The notes beneath the pieces are model-generated. The model saw nothing but the letters and a program-made list of their open reading frames with translations. It did not search any database and had not been told where the DNA came from. Of a stretch of DNA of 64,000 nt, positions 23,280 through 34,607 are shown piece after piece. The stretch is from Tribonema minus. Its lineage: Eukaryota > Sar > Xanthophyceae > Tribonematales > Tribonemataceae. The DNA lies in the NCBI GenBank assembly GCA_017506865.1, contig JAFCMP010000066.1, positions 124,001 to 188,000 on the forward strand, written 5' to 3'. Numbering within the stretch: the stretch's first letter is position 1; each line of letters starts with the position of its first letter. The position numbers and the translations under genes are program-made.

Positions 23280-25800
23280 GCTCCGTGTGTAGTTCACTTG
23301 GGGTACCCCCGGTTCCGTTTTGTACACTGTACTCTCCTCAAAAGTCAAGCCATCCGCAGCGGCGCTTGAATGTAGTCTGCCCAAGATGCTTGCATCGGCT
23401 CGATGCATACGTGTACTTCGAAATACATACACATACATATATATACCTGGGGGGGTCTGCTTCTGGAGGCGCGGGCGCGCCCTACTGATCGAAAGCTCAT
23501 ACACACGCCACTGGCATGTGCACACATTACATGAGCTCAATGTGTACACAATACATGGGGCAGCAGCAGCCATACTCCAACAGACCCACCGTTGTGCCGC
23601 TGATCAGTACATAGTGCATACAGTTGTCGGCCATTCAGGTAGTCTTGAACGCGCTCTGAGCGCTTCATCATAGTGCGTCAGCTTCAGCGTCATCTCACGG
23701 ACAACAGCGCGAAACACAGCAGAAGTGACCCTCAGTCTGAGCTGAGCACGCATGTAGCAACTTTGGGTTTTGGGCCTGCGCGAATGAAATGAAAGAAACC
23801 TGGCCTCTTCACGTATTTGTAGGCTTTTGATTGCTGTGCTGTGTGTGCATCCTGTCGAAGTGCGTGCAGCGTGGTTACAGAGTACATGTGATGGCCGCTG
23901 CCACCTTGGTGTCTCTGGATTGCACCGTTCACAATGCATCGCATTGTCATCATGCCATTGATGGATGCGTCGTTCCTACAAATCCTCAACAAGACCGGCT
24001 AGCCGAAGATCGACATAGCTGGTGGTCGGCTCACAACACAAGACTAGTACTGCAGTAAACATTGCATACTCACATGTCCAAGTAATTTTGGTTGATTTTA
24101 TTGCAATACAGCCCGGATGGTCGACGTCATTCGTGCTGCACGATGTCGTGAAGGTATTGTCTTGCCACCAAATGGCACAATGCTCAACCACGCGTGTTGC
24201 ATTCAACAAGCACATTATCTCACGCGACAGAATCGACGTTTCCGAGTCCACACGCGGGCCGAGACTTTTGCTGCTGTGATTGCGCAAGTAGAGAAGGATG
24301 CACATTGGCAGGCCAGTTGCCAGCTGCACCACTTTGAATGTGCCTGATCCGCTCTGTGTCTGTGATGGTGTCAGTGAATGTGGGCAAGCACGGCCAGCAC
24401 GGATTTTTTTACTCGCAGCGTTGTGATTGCCCCTAGTTGCAGCATTCTCCGGCGCATGTCTGCATGACTTCAGAGGCAGTGACCAGGTGTCAACAGAACA
24501 CTGCATTAAAAAGCAACTAATGGCATGCAACAGACAGGCAGGTTTCATTCTGCTGCACATTTGTAGGCGCTGCGTTGCTGCTGCTGCCGCTGCTGCGACA
24601 CGAAACTACGCCGATTTATACAGCGCATCATCACAATGCTCGTTTCCTGCTGTCCTTCATAGGCTGGCAAGCTGGCATTGCCCCCTTGCCAGAACGCAGC
24701 GCTTTCGGCAATGCATGCAAGCAAGTGCGCTGCCTCTGCTGCAGCTGAGCATCTACTCTCTTGAGACGCTGACGAACGCCAAGGCCTGGCGCCCGCCATC
24801 ACTGAGCACGACGCTCCAAACCTGACACGTGTTTGTGTGTGCTGAGCGCTGCCACTGCGGCTGCCAGTTCCTGAGCGCTGCGCTCGCGCGTGTCACGGCC
24901 AGCCCTACTAGCCGTAGCCCTACGCGATGGTGCGCGGCACGCTGCCGTGACGACTGCGGCACATGCACAGCGCCGTGCTGAGGCGTGATGCATACGTTCA
25001 TCCTGGATGTGGAGCACACAGCAGGGGGCGCCCCCTTCCCCCTCTCAAGGCTGGGAGACGCCCTTGATTGCAGGCGCTCCTGCTTCAAGTCCTAGTGTAC
25101 TGTGCGCGGCAGCGCGGCAATTGCATGATGCGTAGCTCCGCCGCGGCCTGCGCTGCCGGCGCAGGTTGAAGCGCACCACGCAGCAGCCGTGGCGTGTGGT
25201 GTGGCGCGTCTGTAACACACATGAGGGGTGCAGGGCAGCATGCGACGGCTGCGCTGCCAGCCGTGCTGCTGTGGAGTCGCAGGGGAAGCGCTCGTGCCCC
25301 GCAGGGTGGTTGCCACTGCCAAGGTCAAATCGGGTCGACCAAACTTGGCGCACACCATGGTGAAGGATGACTTGAGCCTCCGACCGGCCAATGCGCGGCG
25401 ACGCCAGCGCTGCGGAGGCGTTGCGCTGTGGCGAGCAGCGAACCGAAGCACCGAAGCACGCACAGTGCTGCGCTGTGGCCAGAGGCACACAGTTGAGCGC
25501 TGATGCACACATCGCGCTGGAGGCGACGTAGACTGTCGCCGCTGCGCTTCGTCGCCTCGTCGCCGCGCCCAGGCGGTGGCGCGGCGCGCACGGCAACGTC
25601 TGCACAGGCGCAAGTCTCCAGCACAATGCCGAGCACAGCCCCTCATCATCAAGTTGAACTCGAGGCATGCTCATAGCAACTAGATAGCGCTGCGCGTACA
25701 GCAGCATCTGCAGCGCGCGCATGCCGCGAGGCCGCCGAGCACTGGCGAGCCGTCAAGCCACGCTTCAGGGCGTCGAATTCAAGGGCGCACATTCCGCCGC
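23280..25800. other. Gene-free stretch between two convergent genes
   Basis: No exon could be supported. A 194-codon minus-strand ORF (23976-24560) has no recognisable domain and no splice context. The right part (about 25100-25800) is GC-rich and carries decayed copies of the terminal PEX16 exon. The clearest is near 25690-25760, 141 bp from the real sequence. Confidence 0.4.
25690..25760 (-). repeat. Ghost of PEX16 terminal exon downstream of the stop codon
   Basis: The sequence coding ALQMLLYVQR in exon 7 (25837-25865 region) recurs 141 bp downstream as ALQMLLYAQR-coding sequence, followed by further decayed GC-rich copies toward 25100. It shows the duplication process also extends past the gene end. 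Confidence 0.7.
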
Positions 25801-28800
25801 TCAGCTCGCCGACACGTAGAAGTGGTGGCGCTGCACGTACAGCAGCATCTGCAGCGCGTATGACGCGAGGCCGCCGAGCACAGGGACGCCGCCGAAGGCG
25901 CCCGCCGCGCCGGTTGCCGCTGGCCCGAGCAGCAGCTCGAACGCCGGCGTGCGCAGCAGGTAGAGGACCCACTGCACCTTGCGCCGTCGCAGCTCCGCGC
26001 GCTGCGGCGGTAGTGCGGCGGGAGAGTCACAGGGGGGGAAGTTTAGGGTCATTGCGCGCGTCCGGGTGTGATGATGCGCGCGCCGCGTGTGCAGTCAGCA
26101 CGAGGGGCATTTGCAGGTTGAGTGCCTCCCCCCCCACGCGCGCGTCAAAACAGGATGCGCTGTTACCTGGCGCAACCAGCTGCGTGCGCTTTGAGGCACT
26201 GTAACAGCACGTACCGTGCACGCGCGCGACGCCAGCCACGTCAACGCTCAGCGCATGTGCCTCAGAGTGCATACTTCTTCATGTACTTCAAGTACGTTGT
26301 TCACACCAACGCATCACGTCAGCGCGCATGTCCGCGCGCCTGCTGCAGCTTGAGAGCCGCCGCTGTCCCCCCCTCTCCCCACGCACGAAGCGCTTTAACT
26401 GCGTCATCGCCACGGTGTGTGAATCCACTATGTACGCATGCTACATGCACCACTGCCACAATCGTCTCTGGATCGACACAAGTTCAGCTACAAACATACC
26501 CTATGTTCACACTGCGGCTTCACCAATGCATCACATCAGCGCGCGCGACCGCGCACCTGCTGCGGCGTGAGCGCTGCTGTCGCTGCCCCCCCCCCCGCGC
26601 GGCGCTGCGACGGCGCGCGCCGTGCACGCGCGCGACGCTGCATCAACGCTCGGCTCATGCATGTTTATCAGAAGTACATTCTGCTAGAACTACTGTGAAG
26701 TATAATACAACTGGATGCGCACCTGCTGCGGTGTGAGCACCCCCCGTCTCGCCCCCGTCCCCCGCTCCCCCTCGCCGAACTTCAACCGCCCGCGCCGTGC
26801 ACGCGCGCGCCGCCACGTCAACGCTCAGCTTGAGTACAATGTTTACACTTATTGCAGCGCTGCAAAGCATATCTGGACTGTGATGATAGAGGCACGCAAT
26901 GAGCCCCCGCGCATGCATACCTGCTGTAGCGTGAGCGCCGCCGCCGCCGTCCCCCCGCTCCCCCTCGCCAAACTTCAACCGCACGTGCCGTGCACGCGCA
27001 ACGCCACGTCAATGCTCAGCGCAAGTACCTCAACGTCCATAATCGTTAAAGTACTTCAAAGCACGGCTGATACAATGAGCCCGCGCGCATGCGCACCTGC
27101 TCCGGCGTGAGCGCCCCCCCGTTCCCCCTCCCCCCCCCCCCACTTCGACGGCGCGCTGTGTGCACGCGCGCGATGCCACGTCAACGCTCAGCTCATGTAT
27201 CTCAGAAGTCCATTCTGCTAGAAGTACTTTGACACATAACACGCGTGAATGCGCACCTGCTCCGGCGTGAGCGCCCCCCCGTTCCCCCTTCCTCCCCGAA
27301 CTTCAACAGCGCGCGCCGTGCACGCGCGCGACGCCACGTCAACGCTCATCGACAGCAGCCACGGCGCCCACGCCGCCTCCCCTAGTCGCCCGCACGCAGC
27401 GCTATACGCAGCCGGCCGTATCGCGTGCAGGCCTTCGCCGAGCAGCAGCCACGCCTTCGGCGGCGGAGGCGCGGGGGCGCGGCCCGCGTGCAGCCATCTG
27501 CGGTGACGCTCCAGCTCGCCGTCCTGGGGTATGTATGTACGTTTGGTGTGAATGCGTCAAGTGCTTGCACTTGCGGTGACGCTTGAGCACAGCATCCCAG
27601 GGTATGCATGCATGGTGAGCCATCCTGGGGTATGCATGTATGGTGAGAATGCGTCAAAGTGCTTGCACTTGCGCTGACGCTCCAGCCCGCCGTCCTGGGG
27701 TATGCATGTATGGTAAGAATGCGTTCAAATTGCTTGTGATGTATGGTGAAATGCTTGTGGTGTTGCCGCCGGTGCGTGGTGTTATGCTTGCCGGGTGCAG
27801 TAGGCGCTGCCACGGGTTGTTGAAGTTTCTGCAGCCGCTCGTAGTGACGCTCCAGCTCTCCTAATTGTGAGATTGTGAACGGAATACTCGTGAGGCAAGT
27901 GATTGCTGCCATTGGAGGCAATTTGGAGCATGATCCTATGGGCTTGAGGTACATTCGATGTACGCCGATACGTGCTCTTGCAGGTTGTTGAAGTTTGTGC
28001 AACCACCGGTGACGCTCCAGCTCGCCGTCCTGCCGTGAGATGGTGCACTGATCCTTGTGAGGTGCGGGTTGTTCTTCTACCAGACCTTGGTGCATGCCAG
28101 GCACTCTGGCGATTGTTGAAGAGGCACTGCTGCGGGAAGACACGGCCATATACACGCTCACATTCTGCCAACAAACTCACATAACTTGTGTGTGTGCGTG
28201 CAGTGCCTGTGGCAGCGTTTGAGCACAGCAGCACGCATTCCGCTCCATACCATGCTCACACAATATCAGCGTGCCTCATCCGACTCGGCCATCATGGTGT
28301 TGAGCGCATCTGTAGGTACTGTAGGTATCTTGAGCCACACACTTCATGCGCAAATGGCTCTCGCTTTGCAGATTGTTCAATTTGCGCTAGCGCGCACAAT
28401 GCGCTGTCATCAAACGCAAACGCCTTGAAGTGTACATTTCCAATTCTCGTTGAGCGTACTGGTTTGGCAGGCATCTTGGGCCGCACACTTCATGCCCAAT
28501 TTCACATGTACATACTTCGCGCCTGCTTGACCGCACACTATACACCGTATATACGTACACATATACTTCGAAGTACTTCTATTTGTACACATGTGCTATT
28601 CACCTCGTCCTCCTCCGCCATCCACCCCGCGCCATCGCCGTGCCCCCCGCCGCACGCCGCGTGCTGCAGCCCGCAACACGACGCCGCCCCATACATGTCC
28701 GTATGGCTCCCATTCTGAGCGCTGCTACAACCATTGAGCGCTGGAGCGCTGCCATTGGCGCCCAGGCGCAGTCCTGGCGCTGAGCCGTGTCGCGCCTGCG

Positions 28801-31800
28801 CGCGCGCGGGCAGCGCGTACTTGCGCCCGCAGCGCTTGCCCTGCGGGTGTATAGTGGAAGCCAAAAGTGATCAGTTATAACAGTGAGCGAAGGGTTGTTG
28901 CTAGAACAGCTGTGCCAAGTGCTCAGCTGCATGTATGTAACCCCTCCCCCGGGAGCGCGTGCTTGCGCCCTAACCCTAACCCTAACCCTAACCCTAACCC
29001 TAACCCTAAGCAGCGCTTGCCTTGCGGGGGGGGGCGCAGTGGAAGGCGGAAAGCAATTAATACTGTGAGTGAATTATCATCTGTAGGACAGCCGCAGCGC
29101 TTAATACTGTGAGTGAATTATCGAATGTAGGAAAGCAGCAGCCCTTGCCCTGCGGGAGCGCGATGGAAGCCGGAAGGCGATCAATAACAGTGAGTGTTTC
29201 TTGTTCAGTGGAAAGCAGCGCTAAGCGGTATGGCAAACTTGCGTCCGCAGCGCTTGCCCTACGGTATCGAAGTGGACGACGGAAGGCGGTTAATAGAGTG
29301 AATGATGTTCATTTGTAGGAAGGCAGCAGCGCTTGCCCTGCGGGAGCGCAGTGGAGGCCGGAAGGCAATTTATAACAGTGAGCGAATGCGTGTTCCTGGA
29401 GTAGCAGCGCCACGAAGCGGTCTAGTCTGCCCCCCCCCCCCCCGTTGTAAACGCTCCACCCCCTCCCCCCCCCGGCAAGCCTGGGAGATATCGAGATTAG
29501 CATAACTGGTACATCACTGGCGCGCGCAGAGGACAGCGCGTCGCGTCAACCTCCGCATAGTACAGTTACAGGGGCATGCCCCCCCCCCCCCTCTCCCCCC
29601 CGCCGTGCCATTCCCCCCGATAGGTACGCGCATAGTACAGTTGCAGGCGGGGGCCACCTCACCCCCCCCCCGAAGGCGGTTAATAGAGTGAATGATGTTC
29701 ATTTGTAGGAAGGCAGCAGCGCTTGCCCTGCGGGAGCGCAGTGGAGGCCGGAAGGCAATTTATAACATTGAGCGAATGCGTGTTCCTGGAGTAGCAGCGC
29801 CACGAAGCGGTCTAGTCTGCGCCCCCCCCCCCCGTTGTAAACGCTCCACCCCCTCCCCCCCCCGGCAAGCCTGGGAGATATCGAGATTAGCATAACTGGT
29901 ACATCACTGGCGCGCGCAGAGGACAGCGCGTCGCGCCAACCTCCGCATAGTACAGTTACAGGGGCATGCCCCCCCCCCCCCCTCTCCCCCCCGCCGTGCC
30001 ATTCCCCCCGATAGGTACGCGCATAGTACAGTTGCAGGCGGGGGCCACCTCACCCCCCCCCGAAGGCGGTTAATAGAGTGAATGATGTTCATTTGTAGGA
30101 AGGCAGCAGCGCTTGCCCTGCGGGAGCGCAGTGGAGGCCGGAAGGCAATTTATAACAGTGAGCGAATGCGTGTTCCTGGAGTAGCAGCGCCACGAAGCGG
30201 TCTAGTCTGCGCCCCCCCCCCCCCGTTGTAAACGCTCCACCCCCTCCCCCCCCCGGCAAGCCTGGGAGATACCGAGATTAGCATAACTGGTACATCACTG
30301 GCGCGCGCAGAGGACAGCGCGTCGCGCCAACCTCCGCATAGTACAGTTACAGGGGCATCCCCCCCCCCCCCCTCTCCCCCCCGCCGTGCCAATCCCCCCG
30401 ATAGGTACGCGCATAGTACAGTTGCAGGCGGGGGCCACCTCACCCCCCCCCCGAAGGCGGTTAATAGAGTGAATGATGTTCATTTGTAGGAAGGCAGCAG
30501 CGCTTGCCCTGCGGAAGCGCAGTGGAGGCCGGAAGGCAATTTATAACAGTGAGCGAATGCGTGTTCCTGGAGTAGCAGCGCCACGAAGCGGTCTAGTCTG
30601 CGCCCCCCCCCCCCGTTGTAAACGCTCCACCCCCTCCCCCCCCCGGCAAGCCTGGGAGATATCGAGATTAGCATAACTGGTACATCACTGGCGCGCGCAG
30701 AGGACAGCGCGTCGCGCCAACCTCCGCATAGTACAGTTACAGGGGCATGCCCCCCCCCCCCCCTCTCCCCCCCGCCTTGCCATTCCCCCCGATAGGTACG
30801 CGCATAGTACAGTTGCAGGCAGGGGCCACCTCACCCCCCCCCCCCCCGTGCGCCAACCCCCCTGGTACGCGCAAACAACAGCTGCAGGTGCGCCACCCCC
30901 TTTCCCCCCCCCCCCACACCACCATTCCCCCTGGTACGCACATACGAGAGCTGCACGTGCGCCAATGCCGCCCCCCCCCCCCTGCCATTTCCCGCTGGTA
31001 CACGCATGGCGCACCACACTATAGCGACGATGTACGATTACACACACCGCCCCCCCCTCCCTCCCCCCCCCGCCCACCAATTCCCCCTGATACGCGCATG
31101 GCGCTTCAGACGGTGGCGATAATAGTGACGATAGTGACTATGAGCACACACCTGGTACATCACCGGTGCAGGCGGCGGACCGTGCCCTGTGCCGTTCTCC
31201 GCACGGTCCTCCAGGCCCAGGCCCACTGTCGACAGCACGCGCGAGCCGACGCGGCCCGCAATGGTCTGGCCGCGCAGCGGCGGCGCACCCGGCGCGTGCT
31301 GCGCAACCGCATGTGCACGCGCGGACGCGTGTGTGTGCGTGTTTGCGTTTGGGGGGGTGCAGAGAGGGGGGGGGGGGGGGGGGGGGGGGGCGAAACACAG
31401 AAGAGGGGGGGGGGGGGGGGGAGAGTGTGTGTGTGTGTAAGAGAGAGAGGGAGCATGGCAAACAGCATCAGATGGCGCGAGTGTTGCACCTGGCCGCGCA
31501 GCGGCGGCGCACCGGGCGCTTGCTGCAAAAGCACATGCGTGCAAGCGTGCATGTGAGCGGGTGGGTGGGCGCAGATAGAAAGAGTGAGCAGGGGGGGGGG
31601 GGGGAGCGAACCGCGCATGTGTATGTGAACAATTTTTGCTGGCCATGCAGCGGCGGCGCACCGGGCGCGTGCTGCGCAACCGCAGGTGCGCACGCGTTGT
31701 GTGTGTGTAAGCGTCGGATGGACGGAGAGACGCAGCGGGGGGGGGGGAGCGAATGTGTGTGTGTGTGTTTGTGTGTGTCAGATAGCGCAGTGCCGGGCGC

Positions 31801-34206
31801 ATGCTGCGGATCCACGTGCGCACGTGCATGTGTGTGTGTGTGTGTGTCAAAGAGAGCCGGGGGGGGGAGAACCAGAGAGAGAGAGAGAGAGAGAGAGGTA
31901 GAGAGTGTGTGAAAGAGAGAGCGGGAGTGCGGCGAAAAGCATCACATGGCGCGGGCGTTGCACCTGGCAGCGCAGCAGCGGCGCGCGCGGTGCATGCTGC
32001 GCAACGGCAGGAGGGACAGACGGTACGGTATGCCGTGTGTGCTTCGGTCTGCCGGGTGTAGCGTGCGCGGAATGACTGCGATATAAACTTCAACTTGCAT
32101 GCTTTGTTGAAGTGTGGAAGTGTGGATGTGTCGGGCAAAAGACCCCCAAGAGTACGCTGAAGTGCCGCAGCAAACAGACATGATTGTGCCTAAGTCAGCC
32201 TTGCGGTGCCTACTGCTTATCCTGCCCGCTGCACGGCCTTCACTGCCATTTCACCACTTGTAGCAACCAGCTGCGTCGCTGCGTGCGCCAACCAACAGCA
32301 CCACCAGCAGAAGAGGGATGATATAGATGCAAGCAAGGCATGAGCCCCCGCCATCAATTGCGGCTGTCACAGCGGTTAAGACCCCCCCCCACGTCAGTTA
32401 CGGCAGTTACAGCGGTTACACTCACGTGCCCGCCAGCCAGCAGCATTTCCCTGGTGAGTGCGAGAATCGTGAGGCGCATGACCGCCTTGGCAACTTCGAT
32501 CGCCGTTATCAGCTGCCGCCTTCGCACGGCGCCGCCTGACGCCGCCGCCACCTTTTCTGCCACCACCTGTGCACAGCCGCGCACACGCGAAACAAGCATG
32601 CTCATGCTGTGCTGCAACGCAGAGTAGATTGTACTGTAATGCGGTGTGCAGAATTCAACAAGCATGATCATGCTGTACTGCAATGCAGAGTAGATTGTAC
32701 TGTAATGCGGTACAGTGTACTGCAGTGTACCCCATGGGCGCACAGTTTGGGTGTGCACCGACACGGGTACAGCGCGGATTGTACAATGCACGGCTGACTT
32801 CAGTGTGCGAAGCGCTAAGTGTTAGGGTTGGCTCTGCAAACATGTGTGCTCCTTGCGTGCACCTGCCATCATCAGCTGCTGATTCTCACAGCACCGCCAG
32901 AAGCTGCAAAGATATGAAGCTTGCGCACGTTTTCATGCATGCATACAATTGAGAAATTGACTAGCGCAAACATCATCTGTACAGCTGACTGTACAGCATC
33001 CACTGGTGACCATGCTACACAAAGATACGCGCACGCAGGTGCATAGGGGCAGCGCAGCCCATGCTCTGATTCATTACGACAACCCTGCAAACCCAAAAGC
33101 ACTGGCCCTCAACGCGGATGCACATGCTCCATCCGCAGCATCCATGAACTGCAACACAAGTACAAGCAATTGCAGGTACTCTGCCTTGCAAGGCAAAGGT
33201 GAGGATTCTAAGCATGCAAGTACATCAATTCGTTACAAGTGTGTTTCTGGCAACGGTGCCGTCACTAGTTTAGTGCCTTCATTTCTTCCATACGTCACTT
33301 GCCACTCGCTCGCGCTTGCAGTCAGGGCCTCGGTGCTTCACAAGTGTCAATCCCAGCTGCGCTCTGCGAAGCGCTTCGGCAGCGTCCTGAACACACCCAA
33401 TCAACTGATCACTGCCTGCTATTGTACTGCTGCTGTACTGGCAACCCCGTCTCACTTATTTACTTGTTCGTGTCGACATACCTCTATGTGTGCCAGCACC
33501 ACAAGCGCCGTGCGGAGCGTTGCCACAACGCCCTCCTCGTGCCCGCCCGTTGAGCGCTGCTGATGCTGCTGCTGCGGAGCGTTGATGCCATCGTGCAGCA
33601 GGCCCGCTAGGCTGGACGCTGCATAGCCTGCCTCCACCAGCAGCTCTCGCTCTCCAAACTGAGCCTGGGAACAGAGCATTTGAAAGCTTAAACTTTGGAA
33701 TGAGATCCTGTCGCGTTAGGAGCATGCAGTGCAGAAGCGTGCTAAGAATGGCAGCAGGCGCGAGCCTGCAGCCTTTTCAAAGTTGCAAGAATGCCTGCGT
33801 AAGAGCTACTGCGCCTGCAACGCTGCCAAAGCAAGAACGCGGCTTGAGCAGAACGAAAACTCTCAGTGCAAAGCACGAAACAAAACTTACAGTTTCCTGT
33901 GAGGATCTGAAGTGCATATATGACAGCTGACGCATTGACATCATCGTTGGCACACGCACTAATATGCCAGACCAATGGACTGCACTAATAGTAGCACCAT
34001 GGACACTGATCAATGAAACCTCTTGTGTGCAAGTGTGGTCTTCCAGTTTCCCTGGACGAAGTTCAACGAACTCAGAGCTTGCAGTGTAGCACGCTCACCG
34101 GAGCGAGGAATCCAGAATATCGGAGCACGCTTTCCAGCAAGTTGGCGGTGCCAGGATTCGCCTTCACAAATGCGGAATAGCGCGCCAGAAGAGAGTCAGG
34201 CGGCAT
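25801..34206 (-). CDS. PEX16: Peroxin-16, peroxisome membrane biogenesis protein
   Basis: Peroxisomal/ER membrane protein that acts with PEX3/PEX19 in membrane-protein insertion. Seven exons (-): 34206-34099, 33664-33482, 32566-32426, 31298-31152, 28840-28604, 27523-27257, 26001-25801; 427 aa. Every exon is a multiple of three, so all six introns are phase 0. Family motifs in order are YSAFVKANPGTANLLESVLR, FGERELLVEAGYAASSLAGL, LRTALVVLAHIE, LITAIEVAKAVMRLTILAL, LLLGEGLHAIRPAAYSAACG, then WAPWLLSMSVDVA. The conserved C-terminus is RAELRRRKVQWVLYLLRTPA followed by LGGLASYALQMLLYVQRHHF. It is longer than animal or plant PEX16 because of a low-complexity insert in exon 5 (about residues 205-270). 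Ghost arrays flank exons 4, 5, 6 and 7. Exon 4 may be preceded by one or two extra microexons. Confidence 0.93.
26225..27215 (-). repeat. Ghost array: PEX16 exon 6 3' end with donor, five or more copies
   Basis: The SVDVASRACTARAVEV...ALTPEQ|GTGCGC end of exon 6 is repeated downstream. Donor positions fall near 27251 (real), 27091, 26915, 26717 and 26551, with a weaker one near 26329. Spacing is 160, 176, 198 and 166 bp. Each copy keeps the GTGCGC-type donor and a G-rich tract before it. Confidence 0.88.
27545..28045 (-). repeat. Ghost array: PEX16 exon 6 5' end with acceptor, three copies
   Basis: Acceptor plus GELERHRRW-coding sequence recurs with first exon bases at 27694, 27860 and 28029 against 27523 for the real exon. 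Spacing is 171, 166 and 169 bp. The copies extend into different intron-like sequence after about 10 codons. Confidence 0.88.
28604..28840 (-). other. PEX16 exon 5, low-complexity insert region
   Basis: This 79-codon exon starts GKRCGRKYALPAR and then turns into a Gly/Ala/Ser/Asn-rich region ending MAEEDE. Animal and plant PEX16 have no such long insert here. Its start is the unit multiplied in the 390-bp array, so the exon may itself have been shaped by the local duplications. Part of the PEX16 model given above. Confidence 0.7.
28968..29009. repeat. Interstitial telomere repeat (CCCTAA)7
   Basis: Seven perfect CCCTAA units sit in PEX16 intron 4, immediately followed by a ghost of the exon 5 start. 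It is the longest of the telomere-type tracts in the window. Confidence 0.97.
29010..29281 (-). repeat. Older ghosts of PEX16 exon 5 start
   Basis: Before the regular array, the GGCAAGCGCTGC exon 5 start plus its intron flank recurs at about 29010, 29090, 29145 and 29240 in shorter, more diverged units. Confidence 0.75.
29282..30842 (-). repeat. Four-copy 390-bp tandem array spanning the end of PEX16 exon 4 and the start of exon 5
   Basis: Units start at 29282, 29672, 30062 and 30453 and are nearly identical, differing mainly in poly-C length. On the minus strand each unit holds the end of exon 4 (coding PVMYQ, but TT replaces the GT donor) and the acceptor plus start of exon 5 (coding GKRC). 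The unit therefore comes from a spliced-junction pair plus intron, not from a foreign element. High identity makes it the youngest ghost array here. Confidence 0.95.
30842..31120. repeat. Short tandem units with C-tracts next to the 390-bp array
   Basis: Units of about 70-80 bp repeat GGTACGCGCA-type cores followed by an AGCTGCAGGTGCGCCA-like piece and a poly-C run, near 30795, 30860, 30930, 30995 and 31085. They resemble the right half of the 390-bp unit and are more diverged. Confidence 0.7.
31300..31960. repeat. GT/GA microsatellites and poly-G tracts between PEX16 exon 4 copies
   Basis: Plus-strand GT, GA and G-run tracts (for example 31365-31395, 31405-31440, 31735-31770 and 31875-31900) fill the spaces between copies of the exon 4 start. 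The 366-codon minus ORF across this region is an artefact of these tracts fused to exon 4. Confidence 0.85.
31490..31522 (-). other. Candidate in-frame 33-nt microexon (copy of PEX16 exon 4 start)
   Basis: This copy has a TTTTGCAG acceptor, 33 nt coding QAPGAPPLRGQ, and a GTGCAA donor. Flanking PEX16 introns are phase 0, so inclusion would add 11 residues without shifting the frame. The real exon 4 starts HAPGAPPLRGQ. It may be spliced or merely a splice-competent ghost. Confidence 0.45.
31964..31996 (-). other. Second candidate 33-nt microexon (HAPRAPLLRCQ)
   Basis: Same layout as the copy at 31490: GCGCAG acceptor, 33 nt in phase 0, GTGCAA donor. Two other copies (near 31640-31680 and 31790) lack a usable donor, so only this one and the one at 31490 could be spliced as cassettes. 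Confidence 0.4.
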
Positions 34207-34607
34207 GTCAAGCTGCAGGTATCGAGCTTGGAACCCTGTCTTAGAGTAGTGAGACTATATGGCCGGCCCAGCGCTTAGTCGACTGCTTCGACTTTCAATT
34301 GCAGCAATTGTCGAATCGATCGATGGTGTTTGAAGTTGGCGTTGATTGAAGTTTTCCCGACAGTTGACAGTGACTCGAGAGAGCCGAACCGATCCTGGCG
34401 CCACAGGAAAGCATCTCTGGACACAGCTGACTCAGGTCCCGGTGGCGTACGTGGGAGCCTCGATTCAGTAGGGCTGTGGCTGTGGAGTGCAGCGAGAGCG
34501 TGCCTGCAAAGAGTTCTGAGTTGCGGCGGAGCAAGGTTTTGTGGCAGCGATATTAGCGTTGCAACGAGGTGTGCCGCCCCAGGGAGCATTTGAGCAGAAA
34601 GACCAGG
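34207..34607. promoter_or_regulatory. Divergent promoter region of PEX16 and G-alpha
   Basis: 401 bp separate the two opposing start codons, so both promoters and 5' UTRs must lie here unless there are upstream non-coding exons. It contains CGATCGATGG and TTGAAGTT motifs. No TATA box or initiator is certain. Confidence 0.45.

Noticed and set aside
23976-24560. 194-codon minus-strand ORF
   Set aside because: No domain, no splice context and composition like the flanks. A chance ORF is more likely, though it cannot be excluded.
22605-29009. Chromosome end or telomere proximity
   Set aside because: Telomere-type tracts are short, lie inside introns of intact genes and occur on both strands; they are interstitial.
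29282-30842. CRISPR-like or satellite interpretation of the 390-bp array
   Set aside because: Units are contiguous with no unique spacers and contain PEX16 exon edges in a eukaryotic intron; it is a local tandem duplication.
31038-32138. 366-codon minus-strand ORF rich in Thr, His and Pro
   Set aside because: It reads microsatellite and poly-G/C intron sequence through into PEX16 exon 4. Only 31152-31298 and perhaps two microexons are coding.
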